Source: Halomonas sp. 707D7 (GTDB lineage Bacteria; Pseudomonadota; Gammaproteobacteria; Pseudomonadales; Halomonadaceae). Taken from it: a stretch of 32,969 nt of DNA. Below the pieces are notes generated by a model, which saw only the letters and a program-made list of their open reading frames with translations, did not search any database and was not told where the DNA came from. A program made the translations under genes and the position numbers. The stretch is taken from positions 1-32,969 of the forward strand of contig NZ_JAMZBC010000018.1 of the NCBI RefSeq assembly GCF_024158715.1, in the 5' to 3' direction. How positions within the stretch are numbered: position 1 is the stretch's first letter; each line of letters begins with the position of its first letter. This document shows, in pieces, positions 1 through 6,780 of this stretch.

Positions 1-358
1 CGGCGGCGTCCGCCACCGCCGTACCCGACATGGTGGCGAAGATCGAGCTCGCCACCACGTTGGCGTGACCGAGCCCGCCCCGGGTGAAGCCCACCAGGGC
101 GGTGGCGAAGTCGAAGATGCGCGTGGTCGTCGAGCCCTGGTTCATGATGTTGGCTGCCAGGATGAACAGCGGAATCGCCAGCAGGGTGAAGTTGTTGAGC
201 GTCTGGATCATGCGCAGCGACAGAAGCTCGACCGGAAGCCCCCCCGCTCCGGTGACGGCCAGCGCCGTGAACGACGTCACCCCGATGGCCACGACCACCG
301 GCAGGCCGATCATCATCAGCGCCAGCAGCCCCCCCACGAATATCGCCAGTTCCATCAT
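1..358 (-). CDS. dctM: TRAP transporter large permease subunit (DctM family), partial
   Basis: N-terminal ~119 residues of a TRAP large permease; the rest lies beyond the left edge. The protein begins MMELAIFVGGLLALM and continues with hydrophobic helices and the family stretch around NNFTLLAIPLFILAANIM, then GLGHANVVASSIFATMSGTA, which is typical of DctM (DedA/IT-superfamily fold, usually ~425 residues). The subunit forms the Na+-driven translocation channel in the inner membrane and works with the small permease and the periplasmic binding protein encoded just upstream. Its ATG (358-356) overlaps the TGA stop of the small-permease gene as ATGA, so translation is probably coupled. A second ATG follows immediately at 355. 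Family assignment is firm; the substrate cannot be read from this fragment. Confidence 0.9.
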   Translation of the reverse strand, partial: MMELAIFVGGLLALMMIGLPVVVAIGVTSFTALAVTGAGGLPVELLSLRMIQTLNNFTLLAIPLFILAANIMNQGSTTTRIFDFATALVGFTRGGLGHANVVASSIFATMSGTAVADAA

Positions 359-891
359 GACGCCACCTCCTCGGCAGCAGGCGCAAGCCAGGCCACCGGC
401 CCGCGCAGGGTCTGCCACAGCGCGATCAGCGCCATGGCGGCGAAGCTGAACAGGATGGCGTAGTAGAGAAAGGAGAAACTGATGCCCAGCGAGACCGTAT
501 TGTTATGGGCGCTCATGTAGGACATGGTCCAGGCGCCCCACCCCGCCAGTGCGAAGAACAGCGCCGAGATGGCCGCCGTGAGCCGGTACTGGCACTGGCG
601 CTCGAGCGCGCCCAGGCGGTGGCTGAAAAGATCCACGACCAGGTGGTCGCTGCGCACCCAGGCGGAAATGGCGCCGAAGGCGACGGCGTACACCGCCAGC
701 AGCGACACCACCTCCTCGGACCAGGGCATTCCCCAGCCCAGCAGGTCGCGGGTCACGACGGCGCTCACGATGAGCCCCAGCACGCCGATCAAAAGCGCCA
801 CGCCGATGGCGTCGCAGCAGCGGGTAATGGTGCGCAGAGCATGAAAGGCAAAGCGGTCTGCGCCTCGAGCGGGCGACTTGGCTTCGTCCAC
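355..891 (-). CDS. dctQ: TRAP transporter small permease (DctQ family)
   Basis: 178-residue membrane protein with four hydrophobic segments, including AIGVALLIGVLGLIVSAVV and a PWSEEVVSLLAVYAVAFGA stretch. The W-x-E-E motif after the second helix is characteristic of DctQ proteins, which bridge the binding protein and the large permease. I chose the GTG start at 891 because it has AAGGAG seven bases upstream; the frame is open further upstream, but the additional residues are not family-like. It lies 89 nt after the binding-protein gene and overlaps dctM by four bases, so it belongs to a dctPQM operon on the minus strand. The gap to dctP contains a stem-loop (940-960). Confidence 0.88.
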   Translation of the reverse strand: MDEAKSPARGADRFAFHALRTITRCCDAIGVALLIGVLGLIVSAVVTRDLLGWGMPWSEEVVSLLAVYAVAFGAISAWVRSDHLVVDLFSHRLGALERQCQYRLTAAISALFFALAGWGAWTMSYMSAHNNTVSLGISFSFLYYAILFSFAAMALIALWQTLRGPVAWLAPAAEEVAS

Positions 892-939
892 GAAACGACT
901 CCTTGAATGGTACGTACGTAAAGCGGCGACGAGACGACA

Positions 940-960
940 CGGGGCGGCCACGCCGCCCCG
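940..960 (-). other. Stem-loop between dctP and dctQ
   Basis: Perfect 9-bp GC inverted repeat (CGGGGCGGC / GCCGCCCCG) around a 3-nt loop in the 89-nt dctP-dctQ gap. No T-run follows on the minus strand, so it is more likely an mRNA-stabilising or partially attenuating hairpin, which would keep the binding protein more abundant than the permeases, than a full terminator. That role is inferred. Confidence 0.6.
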
Positions 961-980
961 CCGTCAGGAAAGGCTGCTGC

Positions 981-1967
981 TCAGTCGTCGATCCGACCGG
1001 CAGCGAGGGCGTCGTCACGCACGCCGTCGGCCATGTCCGACAACACGCGGTCGATGGCCGGCTGCGCCGCCTCGCGGAAGGCGGCGATATCGGGCTCGAT
1101 CACCGTCATGCCTTCCTCCTCGAGCGCGTCGCGATAGAAGACGTCGAGCTCGAGCTCCTGCTCGTTGCCGTAAGCGCGCGCCACGTCCACGGCCTCGCCG
1201 ATCAGCGCCTGATCTTCCTCATCGAGACCCTCCCACCAGCGGGTGCTGGCGACCCAGCTCCAGGGGAACTGGACGTGGCTGGTCATGATGAGGTAGTCCT
1301 GCACTTCCCAGAGCCTGCGCGTATAGGGCGAGGAGAGCGAGTTCTCGTGGCCATCCACCTGGCGAGTCTGCATCGCCAGATAAATCTCCGGCGCCGGAAC
1401 GTTGACCACCTGCGCGCCGATTTCCTGCCATACCTCGAGCCAGATGGGTAGCGACGGCATGCGCAGGCGGAAACCCTGCAGATCCGCCGGTGAGTGTATT
1501 TCCTTGTTCGCCGTCATGTGGCGCGGCCCGCGATGCTGAAGGCCCAGAAAAGTCAGTCCGCCGCGGCTGCCGGCCCGCTCGATCAAGGCCTGTCCCGACG
1601 GGCTTTCGAGGTAGTGGTCCACCTCCTCCCAGGTAGTGAAGAGAAAGGGGACGGTCATGGCGTCGTAGTCCGGCGCGTACTGCTGACGCCAGTTGCCGCC
1701 GGTCAGCGCCAGCTGCGTCTGCCCCAAGTTGAGAAGCTCGAGCACCGAGTCCTCGCCGCCAAGCGACCCGGCCAGAAACGGGCGCACGTTGAAGCGCCCG
1801 GGGGCCTGCTCTTCGAGGTACTCGGCGAAGCGTTCGATGGCAGCACTTTCCGAGCCGCCCTCGCTCATGGTGTTGTTGACCTGGATCTCGATCGGCTGGG
1901 CGAGCGCGAAGGGCGCCGCCGCCAGCATGCCGAGTGTCGTCAGGGTGGCCAGCAGTGTCTTTTGCAT
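981..1967 (-). CDS. dctP: TRAP transporter periplasmic substrate-binding protein (DctP family)
   Basis: 328 residues, the usual size of a DctP solute receptor. A Sec signal peptide (hydrophobic core TLLATLTTLGMLAAAPFALA, cleavage near residue 23) sends it to the periplasm. The mature part has the DctP fold signatures, including SLGGEDSVLELLNLGQTQLAL and GFRLRMP near residues 165-171, where the conserved arginine (Arg169 here) salt-bridges a carboxylate ligand. An organic acid substrate is therefore expected. It is the first gene of the leftward dctPQM operon, downstream of a same-strand LysR gene with 122 nt between. Only a weak purine-rich ribosome site (GAGAGA) precedes the ATG. The nearby CoA-transferase and HMG-CoA lyase suggest a branched C5/C6 dicarboxylate, but this is inference. 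Confidence 0.92.
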   Translation of the reverse strand: MQKTLLATLTTLGMLAAAPFALAQPIEIQVNNTMSEGGSESAAIERFAEYLEEQAPGRFNVRPFLAGSLGGEDSVLELLNLGQTQLALTGGNWRQQYAPDYDAMTVPFLFTTWEEVDHYLESPSGQALIERAGSRGGLTFLGLQHRGPRHMTANKEIHSPADLQGFRLRMPSLPIWLEVWQEIGAQVVNVPAPEIYLAMQTRQVDGHENSLSSPYTRRLWEVQDYLIMTSHVQFPWSWVASTRWWEGLDEEDQALIGEAVDVARAYGNEQELELDVFYRDALEEEGMTVIEPDIAAFREAAQPAIDRVLSDMADGVRDDALAAGRIDD

Positions 1968-2073
1968 GAGATGGGTTCTCTCAATTTATCGTTATGGCGA
2001 AGAATGGCGTGTGTCGCGCCCGATCTTGAAACAAGCCGCGCATGCGCTCAAATCGACGTTCATGAAGCACGCC

Positions 2074-2088
2074 TTCGCGTTTCGCGAA
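2074..2088. promoter_or_regulatory. Candidate LysR-type operator upstream of dctP
   Basis: Perfect palindrome TTCGCG-TTT-CGCGAA just after the LysR stop codon, centred 114 nt before the dctP ATG. It contains the T-N11-A pattern of LysR-family sites and shares the frame TTCGC-N5-GCGAA with a second palindrome at 3073-3087 ahead of the divergent catabolic operon. No T-run follows on either side, which argues against a terminator. Confidence 0.5.
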
Positions 2089-2089
2089 C

Positions 2090-2998
2090 TCAGCTCAAAT
2101 CGAGACGGTCGGTGCCGGTCAGGTGATCGACCAGATGTCGCGCCGTGACCGGCAGGGTGGCGTAGCGGCGCATGCCCACCACCAGCTCGCGGCGCGCCCA
2201 GGGGTCGCTCAGCGGAATGCGTATCAACTGGAGCGCGTCGAGATCGCGGCCGTCGAGGGTGCTTTCCGGCAGGATGCCGATCCCCATGCCGTGATGGATC
2301 ATGCGGCAGATGGCGTCGAAGCTGCGCACCTGGATGCGCATGCGCAGCGTCTGGCCGGCGCGGCTGGCCTGCTCGTGCAGCAACGTCTGCAGCGACGCGT
2401 CCTGCTGCAGGCCGATGAAGTCGTGGCGCGTGGTCTCGAGAAACGCCAGGTTCCGGCGTTCGGCCAGCGGGTGCTCGCGAGGCACGACCAGCACCAGCCG
2501 GTCGCGGCGATACGCCATGACCTCGAGATCGGGCGCCGCCACGTGGCGTGCAAAGATGCCCACGTCGGTGAGACCGTCGCGCAGCGCCGCGATCACCTCG
2601 CTGCTGACCCGCTCCTGCAAGTCGAGCTTGATCTGGGGAAAGGCACGGGCGAAAGCGCTCAGATCCTGAGGCAGAAAGGCGATGATCGCCGAGGTATTGG
2701 AGTGGAGGCGCACGTGGCCACGCACGCCGTCGCCATACTCACTGAGCTCCGCCTGCATGCGTTCGATGTCGTCCATGATCCGCCGGGCGTGGTGCAGGAA
2801 GGCCTGGCCGGCCGGGGTCAGCTCGACGCCCCGCGGGCGCCGGTAGAGCAGCGTGGTGCCGACCAGCGTTTCCAGGTCGCTGATACGCTTGCTGACCGCC
2901 GCCAGCGCCAGATGCTCGCGCCGCGCGGCGGCGGTGAGCCGCCCTTCGTCCGCCACGGAGATGAAGAGCTTGAGGCTGACGAGGTCGAAACGGCGCAT
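2090..2998 (-). CDS. LysR-family transcriptional regulator
   Basis: 302 residues, standard LTTR length. The N-terminal winged HTH is clear: MRRFDLVSLKLFISVADEGR, followed by LTAAARREHLALAAVSKRIS and the linker helix. The periplasmic-binding-protein-like effector domain covers roughly residues 90-295. The start at 2998 has AAGGA at the right distance; a longer upstream frame exists but lacks family similarity. It sits between the TRAP operon (same strand, downstream) and the CoA-transferase/HMG-CoA lyase pair (divergent). Matching palindromes lie on both sides of it, so it most likely controls both operons and itself in response to the imported acid. The effector is unknown. Confidence 0.92.
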   Translation of the reverse strand: MRRFDLVSLKLFISVADEGRLTAAARREHLALAAVSKRISDLETLVGTTLLYRRPRGVELTPAGQAFLHHARRIMDDIERMQAELSEYGDGVRGHVRLHSNTSAIIAFLPQDLSAFARAFPQIKLDLQERVSSEVIAALRDGLTDVGIFARHVAAPDLEVMAYRRDRLVLVVPREHPLAERRNLAFLETTRHDFIGLQQDASLQTLLHEQASRAGQTLRMRIQVRSFDAICRMIHHGMGIGILPESTLDGRDLDALQLIRIPLSDPWARRELVVGMRRYATLPVTARHLVDHLTGTDRLDLS

Positions 2999-3072
2999 GG
3001 AATTCCTTGAATGACGAACGGCGCGAAGCCGAAAGCCACTACTATGACAAAGGCGGTGATAAAAGACGATGC

Positions 3073-3087
3073 TTCGCCGCCGGCGAA
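3073..3087. promoter_or_regulatory. Candidate LysR-type operator in the lysR/CoA-transferase divergent region
   Basis: Perfect palindrome TTCGCC-GCC-GGCGAA with an internal T-N11-A. It is centred about 110 nt before the CoA-transferase ATG and 82 nt before the LysR ATG, and is related to the site at 2074-2088. The rest of this 191-nt divergent region (2999-3189) shows no convincing -35/-10 pair that I can defend. Confidence 0.5.
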
Positions 3088-3189
3088 ACCTGGTTTGCCC
3101 TTTGCCTAATTGTCTCCCGCCCCCTTGCGAAGGCATGCTGCCCGCCATCCCGGCCGCCTCGGCCAATCATTTCTCAAAGGAGCGATGTC

Positions 3190-4392
3190 ATGAGCGATGC
3201 GTCTCGCGCGCTACCCCTGGCGGGCCTCAAGGTGCTCGAGCTCGGCCAGCTCATCGCCGGCCCCTTCGCCACCAAGCTGCTCGGCGAGTTCGGCTCCGAC
3301 GTGATCAAGATCGAGCCACCGGGCACCGGTGACCCGCTTCGCAAGTGGCGAATACTCGAAGAGGGCACCTCGCTCTGGTGGCACGTGCAGTCGCGCAACA
3401 AGCGCTCCGTGGCGCTCGACCTTCGAAGCGAAGAGGGCCAGGCGCTGGCGCGCCGGCTGGCAAGCGAAGCCGACGTGGTGGTCGAGAACTTCCGCCCCGG
3501 CACGCTGGACGGCTGGAACCTGGGCTGGGAGACGCTCTCTACGCTCAACCCGGGCCTGATCATGGTGCACGTCTCAGGCTACGGCCAGACCGGCCCCTAC
3601 CGCGACAAGCCCGGTTTCGGCGTCATCGGCGAGGCGATGGGCGGGCTTCGCTACCTGACCGGGCACCCTGGCGAGCCGTCGGTGCGCGTGGGGGTGAGCA
3701 TCGGCGATTCGCTCTCGGCGCTCTACGCGGTGATCGGCACGCTGCTGGCACTCCAAGAGCGCCAGAAGAGCGGCCTGGGCCAGGAGATCGACGTGGCCCT
3801 GCATGAGTCGGTCTTCGCCATGATGGAGAGCCTTCTGCCGGAGTTCGACGCCACGGGCCAGGTACGCGAGCCCGGCGGCAGCGCCCTGCCCGGCATCACG
3901 CCGTCGAACGCCTACCGCTGTGACGGCGGCGAGTACGTGCTGATCGCCGGTAACGGCGACAGCATCTTCAAGCGCCTGATGGGCGTGATCGGCCGCCCGG
4001 ACCTGGCCGAGAACCCGGCGCTCGCCCACAATGACGGACGCAGCCGGCAGGCGCAGATGATCGACGAAGCGATCGAGGCCTGGACCCAGACCCGCCCGCG
4101 CGACGTCATCCTGGAGGCGCTGGACGAGGCCCGGGTGCCGGCGGGCTACCCCTACACCGCCAAGGACATTGCGTCTGACCCGCACTACATCGCCCGCGAG
4201 ATGATCCAGACGTTCACGCGCGAAAACGGCGAGCCCTTGAAGGTGCCAGGCGTGCTGCCCAAGCTCAGCGCCACCCCGGGCAGGCTTGGCAACGGCGGCC
4301 CGCGCCTTGGCCAGCACACCGAGGACGTGCTCGACGAACTCGGTATCGACCCGGACACCCGCGCCAAGCTGCGTAGCGCTGGCATCATTTGA
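3190..4392 (+). CDS. Class III CoA-transferase (CaiB/BaiF family)
   Basis: 400-residue family III CoA-transferase. It opens with the family N-terminus LAGLKVLELGQLIAGPFATK, then FGSDVIKIEPPGTGDPLR, NKRSVALDLRSEEG and VVVENFRPGTL. Asp173, in VGVSIGDSLSALYA, aligns with the aspartate that carries the acyl-anhydride intermediate in this family. The start at 3190 has AAAGGAG eight bases upstream. It runs into an HMG-CoA lyase gene 10 nt downstream. That pairing suggests it activates a free branched dicarboxylate such as 3-hydroxy-3-methylglutarate using succinyl- or acetyl-CoA, as the human SUGCT enzyme does; the substrate is inference from context. Other class III enzymes act on formate, carnitine, itaconate or mesaconate. 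Confidence 0.9.
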   Translation: MSDASRALPLAGLKVLELGQLIAGPFATKLLGEFGSDVIKIEPPGTGDPLRKWRILEEGTSLWWHVQSRNKRSVALDLRSEEGQALARRLASEADVVVENFRPGTLDGWNLGWETLSTLNPGLIMVHVSGYGQTGPYRDKPGFGVIGEAMGGLRYLTGHPGEPSVRVGVSIGDSLSALYAVIGTLLALQERQKSGLGQEIDVALHESVFAMMESLLPEFDATGQVREPGGSALPGITPSNAYRCDGGEYVLIAGNGDSIFKRLMGVIGRPDLAENPALAHNDGRSRQAQMIDEAIEAWTQTRPRDVILEALDEARVPAGYPYTAKDIASDPHYIAREMIQTFTRENGEPLKVPGVLPKLSATPGRLGNGGPRLGQHTEDVLDELGIDPDTRAKLRSAGII

Positions 4393-4402
4393 GGAGCACG
4401 CC

Positions 4403-5338
4403 ATGATCCCCCAAGCCCCCTGCCCCGAGCGCATCGAGATCAACGAAGTCGGCCCTCGCGACGGCCTGCAGATCGAAAAGCGCTTCGTCCCCACGGCGGA
4501 AAAGATCCGCTGGATCGACGCGCTCTCGACAACCGGTCTTGCGCGTATCGAAGCCACCTCCTTCACCTCGCCCAGGGCGATCCCCAACCTGGCGGACGCG
4601 GCGGATGTGGTCCAGGGCATCGAGCGCCGCGACGGTGTCGATATCACCGTGCTGGTGCCCAATCTCAAGGGCACCGAGCGCGCACTCGCCTGCCGGGTGG
4701 ACGAGCTCAACCTAGTGATGTCGGCAAGCGACAGCCACGGCCTGGCCAACCTGCGCATGACCCCACAGCAGTCGCTCGAGCGCTTCGCCGAGATCGTAAG
4801 CGTGGCGCGCGAAAGCGGCGTGTTCATCAACGCCTCGCTCTCCACCACCTTCGGCTGCCCCTTCGAAGGCGTGGTGCCCCAGGCGCGCGTGCTGGCACTC
4901 ATCAAGCAACTGGCGGCGCTGGGCATCGACGGGGTGACGCTGTGCGACACCACCGGCATGGCCAACCCCGCCCAGGTCAAGGCGCTGTGCGAGGCGGTCA
5001 TCACCCGCTGGCCCTCCACCGCCTTCACCCTGCACGTGCACAACACCCGCGGCATGGGTCTGGCCAACGCGCTGGCGGCGTGGCAGGCGGGCATCACCCG
5101 CTTCGATGCCGCCCTGGGGGGCCTCGGCGGCTGCCCCTTCGCGCCGGGGGCGACGGGCAACGTCTGCACCGAGGACCTGGTACACATGTTCGAAGCGATG
5201 GGCGTGAACACCGGCGTGAACCTCGACGCCCTGCTGGAGATCGCCGCCACGCTGCCCGAGCTGGTCGGCCACGACGTGCCCGGGCAGGTGGTCAAGGCGG
5301 GGAAATGGGACCGGCGCTACCCGATGCCGGCGCGTTAG
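4403..5338 (+). CDS. mvaB: Hydroxymethylglutaryl-CoA lyase
   Basis: 311 residues, typical for HMG-CoA lyase, which cleaves HMG-CoA to acetyl-CoA and acetoacetate. Visible signatures are NEVGPRDGLQ (substrate and metal residues), VTLCDTTGMANP, the metal-binding HVHNTRGMGLAN, and the active-site loop LGGCPFAPGATGNVCTED with its catalytic cysteine. The ATG at 4403 has GAGGAG overlapping the end of the CoA-transferase gene, so the two form an operon. No leucine-degradation partners (isovaleryl-CoA dehydrogenase, methylcrotonyl-CoA carboxylase) are adjacent, so a dedicated dicarboxylate route is plausible. A related citramalyl-CoA-type lyase is a possible alternative. The TAG stop interlocks with the TAA of the convergent dehydrogenase gene. 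Confidence 0.92.
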   Translation: MIPQAPCPERIEINEVGPRDGLQIEKRFVPTAEKIRWIDALSTTGLARIEATSFTSPRAIPNLADAADVVQGIERRDGVDITVLVPNLKGTERALACRVDELNLVMSASDSHGLANLRMTPQQSLERFAEIVSVARESGVFINASLSTTFGCPFEGVVPQARVLALIKQLAALGIDGVTLCDTTGMANPAQVKALCEAVITRWPSTAFTLHVHNTRGMGLANALAAWQAGITRFDAALGGLGGCPFAPGATGNVCTEDLVHMFEAMGVNTGVNLDALLEIAATLPELVGHDVPGQVVKAGKWDRRYPMPAR

Positions 5339-6780
5339 CTCGGTCCCACTACGTGCTTTACCTCGAGATAGGCGCTTAGCCCCCAGGGGCCCAGCTCGCG
5401 GCCGGTGCCGCTGCGCTTGAAGCCGCCCCAGGCGGTTTCCGGTAGCACCAGCTGCTCGCTGTTGTACCAGATGCTGCCGGCCTTGAGTGCGCGGCCGATG
5501 CGGTTGGCTCGCTCGGTATCGCCGCTGATCACCGTGGCGGCGAGGCCAAAGTCGCTGTCGTTGGCAAGCTTGATCGCTTCCGCCTCATCCTTGACGCTGC
5601 GTGCGCAGAGCACCGGTCCGAAGATCTCTTCGCGCCACAGGCGACTTTCTAACGACACGTCGCGGTAGAGCGTGGGGGCGACGAAGTAGCCCTGCTCGGG
5701 CAAGGCGTAGTGGGTGTGATCGCGCACCGCGCTCAGCCCTTCCTGTTCGGCGATCTTCAGGTAGCCGTTGACGGCGTCCCGCTGTCTGGCGCTGGTGAGC
5801 GGGCCAAGGTCGGTGCCCTCATCAAACGGATCGCCCAGAGTCAGCGCGTCCATGCGCATGGCGAGCTCTTTATAGAGCGCCTCGGCCACGTCTTCGTGCA
5901 CCAGAAGGCGCGAAGTCGCCGAGCAGATCTGGCCGGCGTTGAAGTAGATACCCGCCATCACCCACTCGGCAGCCTGCGAAGGATCCGCGTCCTCCATCAC
6001 CAGAATCGGCGACTTGCCGCCGAGCTCCAGTGACACCCCGGCGGTGCGGGCGGCGGCCGCTTTCATCACCGCCTCGCCCACGCGGTTGCTGCCGGTGAAC
6101 GACACCTTGTCGACCTCCGGGTGGCTTGCCAGCGGCGCGCCGATACCGTCACCGTCGCCGTTCAAGAGATTCAGCACGCCGGCGGGCAGGCCGATATCGA
6201 GAGCGATTTCCGCCAGCGCCTGCTCCGGCAGCGGCACCACCTCGGAAGGCTTCAGTACCACCGTGCAGCCGGCGGCCAGCGCCGGGGCGAGCTTCCAGGC
6301 GCTGGTGACCAGCGGAAAATTCCATGGTGTGATCAGTCCGACCACGCCGGCGGGATCGAAGTAGGCCCGCGCCTCGACTCCCTCCATCTCGACCTCGACG
6401 CGTTCGCCCTGGCGGGCGTCCAGCGCCCGCGCTTGCCCCGCGTAGTAGCGGTAGCAGGCGATTGCGTCATCCAGATCGATGCCCGCCTCCAGCAGCGGCT
6501 TGCCGTTGTTGGTGGCACTCAGCTCGATCAACGCCTCGCGCCGCGCCGTGAGGGCCTGCGCGAAGCCGTCGAGATACTGGGCTCGCGCTTCGCCACCCAG
6601 CGCCTGCCAGCCGGGCTGGGCGGCACGAGCCGCCGCCACGGCGGCGTCGACGTCGGCCGAATCCCCTGCCGTGACCCGGGCGATCACCTCCTCGCGGTAA
6701 GGATTCATCACATCAAGGGTGCGGGTCGCTTTCGTGGCCACCCAGCGGTTGCCGATGAACTGCTGATCGAGGGTTTTCAT
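5335..6780 (-). CDS. kauB: Aldehyde dehydrogenase, probable 4-guanidinobutyraldehyde dehydrogenase (KauB-like)
   Basis: 481-residue NAD(P)+-dependent aldehyde dehydrogenase of the betaine-aldehyde/aminoaldehyde group. Catalytic features are TPWNFP (Asn154), ELGGKSP (Glu252) and FNAGQICSATSR (catalytic Cys286), followed by EEIFGPVL and WGGFKRSGTGRELG near the C-terminus. Its ATG overlaps the aruI stop as ATGA and GGAG lies five bases upstream, so it is the last gene of the gbuA-yjiH-aruI operon. That context points to oxidation of 4-guanidinobutyraldehyde, the product of AruI, to 4-guanidinobutyrate. On sequence alone it could also be called a betaine or gamma-aminobutyraldehyde dehydrogenase. 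It ends convergently, overlapping mvaB by four bases. Confidence 0.85.
   Translation of the reverse strand: MKTLDQQFIGNRWVATKATRTLDVMNPYREEVIARVTAGDSADVDAAVAAARAAQPGWQALGGEARAQYLDGFAQALTARREALIELSATNNGKPLLEAGIDLDDAIACYRYYAGQARALDARQGERVEVEMEGVEARAYFDPAGVVGLITPWNFPLVTSAWKLAPALAAGCTVVLKPSEVVPLPEQALAEIALDIGLPAGVLNLLNGDGDGIGAPLASHPEVDKVSFTGSNRVGEAVMKAAAARTAGVSLELGGKSPILVMEDADPSQAAEWVMAGIYFNAGQICSATSRLLVHEDVAEALYKELAMRMDALTLGDPFDEGTDLGPLTSARQRDAVNGYLKIAEQEGLSAVRDHTHYALPEQGYFVAPTLYRDVSLESRLWREEIFGPVLCARSVKDEAEAIKLANDSDFGLAATVISGDTERANRIGRALKAGSIWYNSEQLVLPETAWGGFKRSGTGRELGPWGLSAYLEVKHVVGPS

Noticed and set aside
3574-5295. 573-codon open frame on the minus strand opposite the CoA-transferase and HMG-CoA lyase genes
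   Set aside because: No family similarity, while the plus strand carries full sets of catalytic motifs.
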